The translations under genes and the position numbers were made by a program. Positions 18,363 through 27,208 of a stretch of 64,000 nt of DNA are shown piece after piece. The stretch's first letter is position 1. Each line of letters starts with the position of its first letter. The DNA lies in the NCBI RefSeq assembly GCF_900100695.1, contig NZ_FNCF01000004.1:186001-250000 (forward strand), written 5' to 3'. Origin of the DNA: Klenkia brasiliensis (GTDB taxonomy: Bacteria; Actinomycetota; Actinomycetes; Mycobacteriales; Geodermatophilaceae). The notes under the pieces were generated by a model. It was not told the origin of the DNA. It saw nothing but the letters and a program-made list of their open reading frames with translations, and made no database searches.

Positions 18363-19682
18363 TCAGAACTGGACGAGCCGGCGTTCAATCTCGTCCAGCC
18401 GCAGCAGCGCCGCGGTGTGGCGGGCCGTCCCCGACGGCAACCGGTCGACCACCGCCTGCCAGAGGACGGCGTCCTCCCCGCTGCGCTCGGCGAACTCCAT
18501 CAGGACGTCGGTCCGGGCATGGGCCACCAGGCCCTGCCGCAGGTGCTCGGCCACCCGCTCCCGCAACGCCCGCGTGCCGGGCGCGGTCGAGCGGGCCAGC
18601 AGCGGCCCACGGTAGGCCTGCACCGCCTGCCGGTGCGCCCCCCGCCGCAGCAGGGCCAGCACGTCGAGGGCGTCGACGGCCAGGCGGTGGTGCAGCCGGT
18701 AGGGGTGCGAGTTCGGCAGCAGGCCGGGCACCGCCCGCCGCAGCCGGTGCATCTCCGCGCGCACCGTCGCCTCGGGGACGGCGGCGTCCCAGCATTCAGC
18801 GGCCAGCTCCCCTGCGGAGCGGCCGGTGCCCCGGTCGGCCGCGAGTGCCAGGCTCAGCAGCAGGTCCGAGTGCCGGGGTGACAGCTCCACGCTGCCGTGC
18901 GGGCCCTCCAGGACGCCGCGTTCCCGCCCCAGCACGTGCAGGTGCGTCGCGGCCGCACCCACGTCGCCGGGGTGCCCCTGTCCTCCGGCCGGGGTGACGT
19001 CGTGACCCAGCCCGCCGGCGACCGACCGCACCAGTGCCAGGGCCAGGGGTGTCGCCACGTGGTCCCCGCCCACGACCCCGACTGCGCCGACAAGGCCACC
19101 TGCATGGTCCCGCACCGGGGCCGCAGCGCCGGCGAAGGCCCGGGCCGGGCCGAGGTGGTGCTCCCCGCGCAGCACCTGGACCGGAGCGCCGGTCACCAGC
19201 GCCGTCCCCAGCGCGTTCGTGCCGACGGTGCCCTCCGCCCAGCTCGCCCCCGGCACCAGGCCGATCGAGGCGGTCCGGTGGCCCATGGTCCAGGAGCCCC
19301 CGGTCCACACGACGACGCCGTCGACGTCGCACAGCACCACCAGCAGCTGGTCGGCGGCGGCGTCCTCGACCAGGTCGCGCTCGAGGCGGGCGACGGCGGC
19401 CGGCCACGGCCCAGCGGCACGGATGGATGCCACCTCCGACGGTCCGCGCACGACCGGGGCTGAGGTCAGCGACGGGTCCGCGCCGGCGCACAGCGACCGC
19501 AGCCACGACGTCCAGATCTCCTCCCGGATGGCCGGCGGCGCGGCATCGACGCCTGCCTCCGGACCGAGGGCGAACAGCCAGGCACGGGCCTCCTCGACGG
19601 CGCCCGCGTCGTCCAACGGCAGGTGCGGGGGAAGGGCGAACCGAGGACGCCGCGCACCGGGATCGGGTAGTCCGGCTGCCAT
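18363..19682 (-). CDS. GAF-domain transcriptional regulator with winged-helix/BTAD-like C terminus
   Basis: 439 aa. The first half is AcoR-like: a conserved opening (REEIWTSWLRSLCAGADP), then a GAF sensor with LVVLCDVDGVVVWTGG, WAEGTVGTNALGTAL and LRGEHHLGPARAFAGAAAPV. The sigma54 AAA+ and Fis domains of AcoR are absent. Instead, residues about 245-400 look like a winged helix (GSVELSPRHSDLLLSLA, ATVRAEMHRLRRAV) followed by helices resembling the BTAD region of SARP regulators (VDALDVLALLRRGAHRQAVQ, YRGPLLARS). It probably senses an aldehyde, alcohol or small carbonyl compound and activates the flanking dehydrogenases. Convergent with mop and divergent from aldehyde dehydrogenase 2. Confidence 0.85.
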   Translation of the reverse strand: MAAGLPDPGARRPRFALPPHLPLDDAGAVEEARAWLFALGPEAGVDAAPPAIREEIWTSWLRSLCAGADPSLTSAPVVRGPSEVASIRAAGPWPAAVARLERDLVEDAAADQLLVVLCDVDGVVVWTGGSWTMGHRTASIGLVPGASWAEGTVGTNALGTALVTGAPVQVLRGEHHLGPARAFAGAAAPVRDHAGGLVGAVGVVGGDHVATPLALALVRSVAGGLGHDVTPAGGQGHPGDVGAAATHLHVLGRERGVLEGPHGSVELSPRHSDLLLSLALAADRGTGRSAGELAAECWDAAVPEATVRAEMHRLRRAVPGLLPNSHPYRLHHRLAVDALDVLALLRRGAHRQAVQAYRGPLLARSTAPGTRALRERVAEHLRQGLVAHARTDVLMEFAERSGEDAVLWQAVVDRLPSGTARHTAALLRLDEIERRLVQF

Positions 19683-19861
19683 CGTGCAACCTCCCCTGCA
19701 ACGTTCCGGATCCGCGTCAGCGGTGACTTCCGGCCACTATCCACGATTGAGCGGAGCCAACGCTCGCCAGGGCCCGCAGATGCGTGCGCATGATGTGTGC
19801 TGCCGGTCACTCCCGTCCGGCCCCACCCCGAGGCCCACCCGGCCCCAGCTGAGGAGTTGAC
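19683..19861. promoter_or_regulatory. Divergent promoter region, GAF regulator / aldehyde dehydrogenase 2
   Basis: 179 bases without a gene. Next to the regulator start, TGCAAC occurs twice 12 bases apart (19683-19704), and a near-palindrome atgcgtgcgcat lies at about 19780. Either could be a regulator site; no strong sigma-70 hexamers are seen. Confidence 0.3.
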
Positions 19862-21337
19862 GTGACGCTCATCGAGGAGAGTCGCACCGAGTTCGACCGC
19901 ACCCGCTTCTTCATCGACGGCGAGTGGGTCGCCCCCCAGGGCACCGAGCAGCACACCGCTCTGGAAGCGCACAGCGAGGAGGTCATCGGGGTCGCGTCCC
20001 TGGGGACCGAGGCCGACATCGACGCCGCCGTCCGCGCCGCCCGACGTGCGCTGGACGAGGGCCCGTGGGGCCGGACCACGGCCGAGGAGCGCGCCCAGGT
20101 CATGGAACGCTTCGCAGCCGCACTGTCCGAGCGCGCCGACGCCACCAGCACCCTGGTCAGCCGCGAGAACGGCATGCCCATCACGCTGTCCAACGCCTTC
20201 AACGGCGCTGCCCCGGCCGGGCTGCTCCAGATGTACGCCCAGATCGCCCGCCAGACCGACTTCGAGTCCGTACGACCCAGCCTGAGCGGTGCCACCATCG
20301 TCCGCCGCGAACCGGTCGGCGTGGTCGCGGCCATCACGCCGTGGAACTACCCGCAGGTGCTGGCGATGATGAAGATCGCCCCCGCGCTCGCCGCGGGCTG
20401 CACGATCGTGCTCAAGCCGTCTCCGGAGACCGCGCTGGACACCTACGTGTTCGCCGACGCAGCGCAGGAGGCCGGGCTGCCCCCGGGCGTGCTCAACATC
20501 GTCCTCGCAGGCCGCGAGGCCGGCGCCGCACTCGTCAGCCACCCGCTGGTGGACAAGGTCGCCTTCACCGGCTCCACCGCAGCCGGCCGCACCATCGGCG
20601 CCGAGTGCGGCCGCCTGATCCGCCGCGTCACCCTCGAGCTCGGCGGCAAGTCCGCGGCCATCGTGCTCGACGACGCCGACATGGACACCTTCCTGGCCAA
20701 CCTCGACGGCGCCTCGTTCATGAACAACGGGCAGACCTGCACCACCCAGTCGCGGATCCTCGCCCCGCGCAGCCGCTACGCCGAGGTCACCGACGCCCTC
20801 GCTGACTACTGCCGCGGACTCGTCGTCGGCAACCCGCTGGAGGAGTCCACGACGCTGGGACCCATGGCCAGCGAGACCCACCTGGCGCGGGTGAACAAGT
20901 ACATCGAGATCGGCAAGGCCTCCGGTGCTCGGCTGATCACCGGCGGCAGCCGGCCCGCCGGTCTGGACCGGGGCTGGTTCGTCGAGCCCACCGTGTTCGC
21001 CGACGTCGACAACGGCGACCAGCTCGCCCGCGAGGAGGTCTTCGGTCCCGTCTACGCCGTCATGCCCTACGACACCGAGGAGGAGGCCATCGCGATCGCC
21101 AACGACAGCGAGTACGGCCTCGGTGGCTCGGTCTGGACCACCGACGAGGGGCGCGGCATCGACGTCGCCCGCAAGGTGCGGACCGGCACGATCGGGGTGA
21201 ACTACTACCAGCTCGACCTCGGTTCGCCCTTCGGCGGGATGAAGGCCAGCGGCATCGGCCGCGAGCTCGGCCCCGAGGCGCTCAACAACTACCTCGAGTA
21301 CAAGTCGGTCTTCGTCAGCGCCGACCAGCTGGCGTAG
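19862..21337 (+). CDS. Aldehyde dehydrogenase family protein
   Basis: 491 aa from GTG 19862 with gaggagttgac upstream as ribosome-binding site. NAD(P)-binding PWNYPQVLAMMKIAPALAAG and KPSPETALD, FTGSTAAGR, catalytic Glu in LELGGKSAA, nucleophile Cys in NNGQTCTTQSRI, and EEVFGPVYAVMPY near the end. This is the general aldehyde dehydrogenase (betaine/aromatic/aliphatic aldehyde) branch, clearly different from the DUF779-linked enzyme at 16341. Divergent from the GAF regulator, which probably controls it. Substrate not deducible. Confidence 0.94.
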   Translation: MTLIEESRTEFDRTRFFIDGEWVAPQGTEQHTALEAHSEEVIGVASLGTEADIDAAVRAARRALDEGPWGRTTAEERAQVMERFAAALSERADATSTLVSRENGMPITLSNAFNGAAPAGLLQMYAQIARQTDFESVRPSLSGATIVRREPVGVVAAITPWNYPQVLAMMKIAPALAAGCTIVLKPSPETALDTYVFADAAQEAGLPPGVLNIVLAGREAGAALVSHPLVDKVAFTGSTAAGRTIGAECGRLIRRVTLELGGKSAAIVLDDADMDTFLANLDGASFMNNGQTCTTQSRILAPRSRYAEVTDALADYCRGLVVGNPLEESTTLGPMASETHLARVNKYIEIGKASGARLITGGSRPAGLDRGWFVEPTVFADVDNGDQLAREEVFGPVYAVMPYDTEEEAIAIANDSEYGLGGSVWTTDEGRGIDVARKVRTGTIGVNYYQLDLGSPFGGMKASGIGRELGPEALNNYLEYKSVFVSADQLA

Positions 21338-21366
21338 GAGCAGCGCGGGGCAGGGGCGCTCTACGC

Positions 21367-21400
21367 CTGCTGCGGGGGTCTAGCTAGGCCCCCGCAGCAG
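21367..21400 (+). terminator. Hairpin terminator after aldehyde dehydrogenase 2
   Basis: Perfect 12-bp arms CTGCTGCGGGGG / CCCCCGCAGCAG around a 10-base loop (tctagctagg), 30 bases after the stop codon. The rest of the 21401-21546 interval holds the promoter side of modA without recognisable hexamers. Confidence 0.85.
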
Positions 21401-21546
21401 ATGGGCCATGGCGCGCGGTCGGCACACGCGCACAGGACCGTGAGCGGCTCGGGCCCGGAAAGCCGCAGCTACGGGCTCAATCCGGCCTGAGAACCGCGGA
21501 TGCGTTCTAATGGCGCCTCTGTCTGCTCCCTGTGAAAGGCCCAGCT

Positions 21547-22368
21547 GTGCGCTTCCGTGCCCTCCCCGTCCTGGCCGTCGCCGGCCTGCTCACCCTGACC
21601 GCGTGCGGCGGTTCGTCGTCCTCGGACACCTCGTCCGCGTCGTCCTCCTCGGGGGCTGCTGCGAGCAGCTCCGACGGCGGCGACCTCAGCGGCACGTTGA
21701 CCGTGTTCGCCGCGGCCAGCCTCACCGACGTCTTCACCGACCTCGGCGACCAGCTGATGGCCGACAACCCCGACCTCGACATCACGTTCAACTTCGCCGG
21801 CTCCTCGGCGCTGGCCACCCAGATCACCCAGGGCGCCCCCGCCGACGTGTTCGCCAGCGCCAACCAGACCCAGATGACGGTCGTCACCGACGCCGGGCTC
21901 AACGGCGACGACCCGACCGTGTTCACCGAGAACGTCCTGGAGATCGCGGTCCCGCAGGGCAACCCGGCCGACGTCACCGGGCTGTCGGACTTCGCCAACC
22001 CCGACCTCACCCTGGCGATCTGCGCGCCCGACGTGCCGTGCGGTGCGGCCGCCGAGCAGGTCTTCGAGGCCGCCGGGATCACCGCCCAGCCCGACACGCT
22101 GGAGGAGGACGTGCGGGCCGCGCTGACCAAGGTCGAGCTCGGCGAGGTCGACGCCGCGCTGGTCTACGCCTCCGACGTGCAGGCCGCCGGCGACCAGGTG
22201 GAGGGCATCGAGTTCCCCGAGGCCGAGGACGCGGTCAACGAGTACCCGATCTGCACCCTCGACGGGACGCAGAACCCGGAGGCCGCGCAGGCGTTCCTGG
22301 ACCTGGTGGAGTCCGAGGCCGGTCAGCAGGCGCTCACCGACGCCGGGTTCCGGAGCCCCGCTAGCTGA
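21547..22368 (+). CDS. modA: Molybdate ABC transporter substrate-binding lipoprotein (ModA)
   Basis: 273 aa from GTG 21547, chosen because aaagg lies 8 bases upstream and it gives a clean lipoprotein signal (LAVAGLLTLTAC); an in-frame GTG at 21532 has no such site. After a Ser-rich linker the mature domain follows ModA: LTVFAAASLTDVFTDLG, FNFAGSSALATQI, GAPADVFASANQTQM, CAPDVPCGAAAEQV and KVELGEVDAALVYASDV, the oxyanion-binding Ser/Ala/Val loops. It should bind molybdate or tungstate at the cell surface. No ModB or ModC genes are adjacent, so it is an orphan here and may serve a transporter encoded elsewhere. Confidence 0.93.
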   Translation: MRFRALPVLAVAGLLTLTACGGSSSSDTSSASSSSGAAASSSDGGDLSGTLTVFAAASLTDVFTDLGDQLMADNPDLDITFNFAGSSALATQITQGAPADVFASANQTQMTVVTDAGLNGDDPTVFTENVLEIAVPQGNPADVTGLSDFANPDLTLAICAPDVPCGAAAEQVFEAAGITAQPDTLEEDVRAALTKVELGEVDAALVYASDVQAAGDQVEGIEFPEAEDAVNEYPICTLDGTQNPEAAQAFLDLVESEAGQQALTDAGFRSPAS

Positions 22369-22377
22369 ACCATCGGG

Positions 22378-22413
22378 TGATGGTGCGACGGCCGCACGTT
22401 CGCCGCACCATCA
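22378..22413. terminator. Hairpin terminator after modA
   Basis: Perfect 10-bp arms tgatggtgcg / cgcaccatca with a 16-base loop, 9 bases after the modA stop. It probably also serves as one side of the 160-base convergent gap before the FetB-like gene. Confidence 0.75.
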
Positions 22414-22529
22414 TCCGTCGATCGAGGTGACCGGGCGTCTCCGGCCGGTCGGGGACGCCGACAACCATTCCGGTTGTCAGTGCTGCAGTGGCATTTCGTC
22501 GTGATCCGAACCGGGCGCCGCGGCTCAGC

Positions 22530-23315
22530 TCAGCTGAGCTCCGTCCGGCGGAGGCAACCCCGGGCGACCTCCTCGCAGACGATCCACACCGCGATGACCT
22601 CCGCTGCCAGCAGGCCGACGAGGACGAGCAGCTGGGCAGCGCCGGCTTGCAGTGCGCCGCCGCCGCCGAGAAGGACGCCGACGTAGGCGCCGGGCAGGGT
22701 GACCAGGCCGACGGTGCGGGTCTGGTCCAGCGCGGGGACCAGGGCGGTGGCGGCCACCGGCTGCGCGACCAGCATCGCGGCGTCCCGGGGCAGGAACCCC
22801 AGGGCGAGGGCGGCCTCGACCTCGCCATGGCGCTGCTCGAGCTCGTCGAGCATCCGCCGTCCGGCCAGCGAGGTGGCGGTCATCGCCCCACCGATGACGA
22901 TGCCCGCGACCGGGACGACGGCCACGCCGCGCAGCGGGACCGACCCGCTGGCCAGCACCAGGCCCAGCACCGGCAGCACGCCGGCGGCGATCGGCGCGGC
23001 GAGCACCGCCGCCCTGCGGGGTGACCCCCGGCCCCACGCCGGCCCGCCGGTGACCCGGCCGGCCGAGGTGGCCGCCGCGACGAGCAGCATCAGGGCGGCG
23101 AACGCGGCCGAGGTCCACAGCGACCGGACGACCACCACGATGACCGAGGACACCGCGGCCAGCTGGGCGGTGGCCCGCAGCACGGCCCACACGACCGGGC
23201 GCTGCTGCCCCAGGCCGGACAGCCGCCCGACGACGGCGGCGAGCACCAGCAGCGCGGCGAGCGCGACGAGCAGGCCCGGGCCCAGGGTGACGACGGAGGA
23301 CCCCATGCCGGTCAT
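22530..23315 (-). CDS. FetB/YbbM-family (UPF0014) ABC permease
   Basis: 261 aa, about seven membrane segments. UPF0014 signatures: GLGQQRPVVWAVLRATAQLAA, the central AGIVIGGAMTATSLAGRRML, then DELEQRHGEVEAALALGF and QTRTVGLVTLPGAYVGVLLGG. FetB works with the ATPase FetA in iron homeostasis and peroxide resistance in E. coli. No FetA-type ATPase lies beside this copy, so it is an orphan permease. ATG 23315 or 23306 could be the start; the first is used. It precedes uppP by 15 bases in the opposite operon order (uppP reads into it). Confidence 0.88.
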   Translation of the reverse strand: MTGMGSSVVTLGPGLLVALAALLVLAAVVGRLSGLGQQRPVVWAVLRATAQLAAVSSVIVVVVRSLWTSAAFAALMLLVAAATSAGRVTGGPAWGRGSPRRAAVLAAPIAAGVLPVLGLVLASGSVPLRGVAVVPVAGIVIGGAMTATSLAGRRMLDELEQRHGEVEAALALGFLPRDAAMLVAQPVAATALVPALDQTRTVGLVTLPGAYVGVLLGGGGALQAGAAQLLVLVGLLAAEVIAVWIVCEEVARGCLRRTELS

Positions 23316-23330
23316 CCTCGCCGCACCCGG

Positions 23331-24164
23331 TCAGCGGGCGGCGAGCACACCGCCGGACACCAGGCCCAGCACCACGGCGCCGAGCACGACCCGGTAGACG
23401 ACGAAGGGCACGAAGCTGCCGTGCTGCAGGTAGCGCAGCAGCCACGCGATCACGGCGAGCCCGACGCCGAAGGACACCACGGTGGCCAGCGCGGTCGGGC
23501 CCCAGGCGACGGGTGCGCCGGCGGTGGCGCCGTGCAGGGCGTCGTAGGCCTGGTAGGCGCCCGACCCCAGCACGGCAGGGACGGCGAGCAGGAAGGAGTA
23601 CCGCGCCGCGGCCTCTCGGGTGTAGCCCAGGAGCAGCCCGGCGGTGATGGTGCCGCCGGATCGGGACACCCCGGGGACCAGCGCGAGGGCCTGGGCGAGC
23701 CCGAAGGCCACGCCGTGCCCGACGGTGAGCTGGTCCAGCGTGCGCTGCTTGCGGCCGACCCGGTCGGCGACCAGCAGGAACAGCGAGAACACGATGAGCG
23801 CGGTGGCGACGATGCGCAGGTCGCGGAAGGTGGTCTCGATGGTGTTCTGCAGCAGCAGGCCGAGCACCACGATGGGAATGCTGCCGACGATGATCAGCCA
23901 GCCCATCCGGGCGTCGGGGTCGCCGCGGCGCTCCCGGTGCACCAGCGCCGAGCACCAGGCCGCGACGATGCGGGCGATGTCGCGGGCGAAGTAGACCAGC
24001 ACGGCGAGCTCGGTGCCGATCTGGATGATCGCGGTGAACGCCGCACCCGGGTCGGGCCAGCCGGCGAGGGCGCCGACGATGCGCAGGTGCGCGCTCGAGG
24101 ACACCGGCAGGAACTCGGTCAGCCCCTGCACGACGCCCAGGACGAGGGCCTCCAGCCAGCTCAC
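23331..24164 (-). CDS. uppP: Undecaprenyl-diphosphatase UppP (BacA)
   Basis: 277 aa membrane enzyme that removes a phosphate from undecaprenyl pyrophosphate, regenerating the carrier for peptidoglycan and other wall polymers; extra copies give bacitracin resistance. Both BacA motifs are present: [20 protein letters not shown] near the N terminus and [18 protein letters not shown] in the middle, containing the catalytic Glu, Ser and Arg. GTG 24164 overlaps the stop of the upstream COG4705 gene by 4 bases. A housekeeping uppP usually lies elsewhere, so this island copy is probably an accessory one. Confidence 0.96.
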   Translation of the reverse strand: MSWLEALVLGVVQGLTEFLPVSSSAHLRIVGALAGWPDPGAAFTAIIQIGTELAVLVYFARDIARIVAAWCSALVHRERRGDPDARMGWLIIVGSIPIVVLGLLLQNTIETTFRDLRIVATALIVFSLFLLVADRVGRKQRTLDQLTVGHGVAFGLAQALALVPGVSRSGGTITAGLLLGYTREAAARYSFLLAVPAVLGSGAYQAYDALHGATAGAPVAWGPTALATVVSFGVGLAVIAWLLRYLQHGSFVPFVVYRVVLGAVVLGLVSGGVLAAR

Positions 24165-25183
24165 CGGGTCACCCGCCGGGCCGTCGTCCCCACGAGGACG
24201 GCGATGAGCACCAGACCGGTCACCGCGACGGGGCCGTCGCCCAGGCCGAGGCCGCCGGCCAGCTCCGCGGGCTTGCCCAGCCAGTCGGCGATCGAGGCGC
24301 CGAGTGGGCGGGTGAGCACGTAGGCGGCCCAGAACGCGACCACGGGCGAGAGCCCGAACCGGGCCCAGGCGACCCACGGGACGACGATGGCGACGCCGAA
24401 CAGCACGATCGAGCCGGCGAACCCCAGGTGCCAGACGACGGCGGCCAGGTCACCGAGGGCGGTGCCGAGCGCGAAGGTGGTCAGCACCGCGGCCCAGTAG
24501 AGGACCTCGCGCCGCCGGGTGGTGATGCTGTGCACGTCGAGGGTGCCCTCGAGGCGGTGCCAGACCGCGAAGACGACGGCCAGCGTGGCGGCGGCCAGCC
24601 CGGCGGTGACGGTGTAGGGCAGGCCGAGGACGACGTGCGGGCCGTCGGCCACCATCGTGCCGAACACCGCGACCATCGTGACCGTGGTCCAGTAGCGGCC
24701 GGGGTGGAACCGGTCGGCGCGCAGCTGCCACCACAGGGCCGTGACCAGGCCGACCCCGGAGACCGCGACGGCCACCGGCAGGTTCGCCAGGGCGGCGCCG
24801 TCGGCGGCGGCCTCGCCGGTGCCGGTGGTCAGGAGCTTGATCAGCCAGAACACAGCGGTGACGGCGGGGACCTTGACGGCGGTGACCGGCACCCGGTGGC
24901 GGGTGGTCGGGGCGTGCTGCGGCACGGGCTGCTCCAGGGCATGGTGTCGAGGGGGGAGCTCGGCGCTGAGCCCGTCGGCCGGTGCGTCGGTGACGAGGGC
25001 CGCGGTGATGGTGCGGGGTTGTTCCTGACGACGACCTGAACGGTCGCCCGGCTCCGGTGGGGGAGCGTCCCGCCATCCGCGCCCCCAGTGCAGGGCCAGG
25101 CCCGTGACCCCGCCCACCGCCGCCAGGAAAGCCAGAGTGGTCAAGGAGAGGTCCGCGGCGACCTGTTCGCCGGTCCCGCTCAC
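24161..25183 (-). CDS. COG4705-family multi-pass membrane protein
   Basis: 340 aa. One N-terminal membrane helix and an Arg/Pro-rich linker precede the COG4705 domain (about 105-335, eight or so helices). The motif [24 protein letters not shown] and [21 protein letters not shown] are shared with the second copy at 27971, as is the block [25 protein letters not shown]4705 proteins are widespread, often duplicated and functionally uncharacterised. It lies between uppP (overlap 4 bases) and a DedA gene (3 bases), forming the operon DedA-COG4705-UppP-FetB. The extra N-terminal helix distinguishes it from the shorter paralogue. Confidence 0.88.
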   Translation of the reverse strand: MSGTGEQVAADLSLTTLAFLAAVGGVTGLALHWGRGWRDAPPPEPGDRSGRRQEQPRTITAALVTDAPADGLSAELPPRHHALEQPVPQHAPTTRHRVPVTAVKVPAVTAVFWLIKLLTTGTGEAAADGAALANLPVAVAVSGVGLVTALWWQLRADRFHPGRYWTTVTMVAVFGTMVADGPHVVLGLPYTVTAGLAAATLAVVFAVWHRLEGTLDVHSITTRRREVLYWAAVLTTFALGTALGDLAAVVWHLGFAGSIVLFGVAIVVPWVAWARFGLSPVVAFWAAYVLTRPLGASIADWLGKPAELAGGLGLGDGPVAVTGLVLIAVLVGTTARRVTR

Positions 25184-25186
25184 CGG

Positions 25187-25810
25187 TCAGCCACGGGCAC
25201 GGCTGCCGGACCGTGCACGGAGCACCTCGACGGCGACGGGGACGAGGGACAGCGCGACGACGCCGAGGATGAACAGCTCGACGTGGTCGCGGACGACGGC
25301 GACCTGGCCGAGGAAGTAGCCCAGCAGGGTGACGCCGGCGGCCCAGAGGACGCCGCCGAGGACGGACCAGACGACGTAGCGGCGGACGTCCATGCGGGAG
25401 ACCCCGGCCATGACGGTGGCGAAGGTGCGCACGATCGGGACGAAGCGGGCCAGCAGGATGGTCCGGTTGCCGTTGCGGTCGAAGAACGCCTGCGCCCGCT
25501 CGACGTGCTGGGTCTTGAAGAGGCGGCTGTCGGGTCGGTTGAAGACGGCGGGGCCGACGCGGCGGCCGATCCAGTAGCCGACGAGGTTGCCGGCGATCGC
25601 GGCCAGCGGCACCGCGACGAGAAGCACCCACAGCGGCACGGTGAGCACGCCGCTGGCGACCAGCAGGCCCGCGGTGAACAGCAGGGAGTCACCGGGCAGG
25701 AAGAACCCGATCAGCAGTCCGCACTCGGCGAACAGGATCACCATGATCCCGATCAGCCCGAAGGTGTTGACCAGGTGCGTCGGGTCCAGGAATGAGCTCA
25801 CGGTGGCCAC
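25187..25810 (-). CDS. DedA/VTT-family membrane protein
   Basis: 207 aa, second DedA of the island and clearly different in sequence from that at 8706. Motifs: FAECGLLIGFFLPGDSLLFTAG, GNLVGYWIGRRVGP, and LARFVPIVRTFATVMAGVSRMD (R..P..R.......G). This FFLPGDSLLF form is the classical DedA/YngC subgroup. GTG 25810 heads the operon DedA-COG4705-UppP-FetB. Sixteen bases upstream lies a tandem CAGGTCGT-type repeat also found before the other COG4705 gene. A role in undecaprenyl phosphate recycling is plausible given uppP in the same operon. Confidence 0.93.
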   Translation of the reverse strand: MATVSSFLDPTHLVNTFGLIGIMVILFAECGLLIGFFLPGDSLLFTAGLLVASGVLTVPLWVLLVAVPLAAIAGNLVGYWIGRRVGPAVFNRPDSRLFKTQHVERAQAFFDRNGNRTILLARFVPIVRTFATVMAGVSRMDVRRYVVWSVLGGVLWAAGVTLLGYFLGQVAVVRDHVELFILGVVALSLVPVAVEVLRARSGSRARG

Positions 25811-25825
25811 CGTGACGCGTCAGGC

Positions 25826-25842
25826 CTGAACACGACCTGTAC
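25826..25842 (-). promoter_or_regulatory. Candidate operator before dedA: tandem repeat, 11-bp period
   Basis: On the minus strand the 17 bases read GTACAGGTCGTGTTCAG, i.e. GTaCAG and GTtCAG one 11-bp turn apart. It differs from the site at 27931-27947 at only two positions. Lies 16 bases before the DedA start. Confidence 0.6.
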
Positions 25843-25861
25843 GCCGGGGACGGCGCCCGGA

Positions 25862-27208
25862 TCAGCCCGCAGGCAGGTTCAGCACGACGCGGCCGCCGTC
25901 GGGGGAGGCCACGGCGGTGACCCCGCCGCCGGCGGCGACCACCAGCCGGCGGGTGAGCGCCAGCCCGAGACCGGCACCCGGGTGCGTGCTCCCCGCATCG
26001 CCCCGGTAGCCCGGGTCGAATGCACGGGCGGCCACCTCCGGCGTCATCCCGGGACCGTCGTCGGCGACCACCACCTCGACCCGGCCGCCGTCCTGCCGGG
26101 CGGTGATCCGCACACCGGTCTCGGCGTACCGGACGCCGTTGTCGACCACGGGGGACAGCGCCCGGACCACGACGTCGGGGTCGACCCCGACGACGACGTC
26201 GGATGCAACCTCGACGATGACCGGCACCGGGTGGTCCTCCCCGCGCGGGTCGGCGAGCCGGGCGAGGGCGTCGGCCAGGCGGGACCTTCCGGGGGTCAGC
26301 ACGTCGGAGCTGCGCGCGGCCGACAGCATCGTCTCCAGGATCGAGGCCATGGACCGGGTGGCCCGGTCGACGGCGGCGTGGGCCCACGCGGTCTCCTCGG
26401 GCCCGCGGGGCTGGGCCAGCAGCAGGTCGAGCTCGGCCTGCGCGCGGGCCAGCGGGGTGCGCAGCTCGTGCGACAGCTCCTCGGTGAACCGCTGCTCGTG
26501 CCGCAGCACCGCCGCCTGCCGGTCCAGCATCTGGTCCAGGGTGCGGGCCAGCTCCGCGAGCTCGGCCGGGCGCGCGTCCTGTCCGAACCGGAGGTCGGTG
26601 TCGTCGGCGCTCCACCTATCGGCCTGGGCGCTCATGTCCTGCACCGGTCGGAGCGCGCGGGTGACGTTGGCGCGCAGCACCAGGTGCACCACGACGACCA
26701 GCAGCAGAGCCACCCCGACGCTGCCCAGCAGGGCGGTGCGCTCGACCTGCCGGTAGGGGGACAGCGACGTGCTGGTGACGACGCTGGCCACCCGGGTACC
26801 GCCGTCGGTCAACGGCAGCGCGCGGAGCCGCAGCGGTCCGCCCGCGTCGACGTCGACGGCCCCGGCGCCCCGCGCGGCGAGCTCGATGGCCTGGCGGTCG
26901 AGGGCGTCGGTGCTGCCCGACGGGCTCTCCACGATGCCGCCGGCGCCGTCGATGATCCAGGTGCCGACGTCCAGGGCTTGGTCGTCGCGGGCGTCCAGGA
27001 CGGTCACGGTTCCGTCGGCGGACACGTCGACGGTCTGCGCGACGGCCTCGGCGCGGGCCTGCAGGACGTCGTCGGCCTGCCCGGCCAGTACCCGGGCGAG
27101 CAGCGTGTTGGCGCCGACGGCGAGCAGCAGCACCCACAGCGCGACCACCAGCGTGGCCGACCAGGACAGCCGGGTGCGCAGGCTCGTGCGGGCGGTCCGG
27201 TCGGTCAC
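25862..27208 (-). CDS. Sensor histidine kinase
   Basis: 448 aa. TM1 at about 12-38 (LVVALWVLLLAVGANTLLARV), an extracytoplasmic domain of about 110 aa, TM2 at about 150-172, HAMP, H-box FTEELSHELRTPLARAQ (His near 247), N-box SPVVDNGVRYAE, and VADDGPGMTP with GAGLGLALTRRLV. All catalytic motifs intact. GTG 27208 overlaps the stop of the response regulator, so the pair is co-translated. Gene order and the shared upstream repeats suggest it controls the DedA-COG4705-UppP operon and the divergent COG4705 gene. Confidence 0.93.
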   Translation of the reverse strand: MTDRTARTSLRTRLSWSATLVVALWVLLLAVGANTLLARVLAGQADDVLQARAEAVAQTVDVSADGTVTVLDARDDQALDVGTWIIDGAGGIVESPSGSTDALDRQAIELAARGAGAVDVDAGGPLRLRALPLTDGGTRVASVVTSTSLSPYRQVERTALLGSVGVALLLVVVVHLVLRANVTRALRPVQDMSAQADRWSADDTDLRFGQDARPAELAELARTLDQMLDRQAAVLRHEQRFTEELSHELRTPLARAQAELDLLLAQPRGPEETAWAHAAVDRATRSMASILETMLSAARSSDVLTPGRSRLADALARLADPRGEDHPVPVIVEVASDVVVGVDPDVVVRALSPVVDNGVRYAETGVRITARQDGGRVEVVVADDGPGMTPEVAARAFDPGYRGDAGSTHPGAGLGLALTRRLVVAAGGGVTAVASPDGGRVVLNLPAG

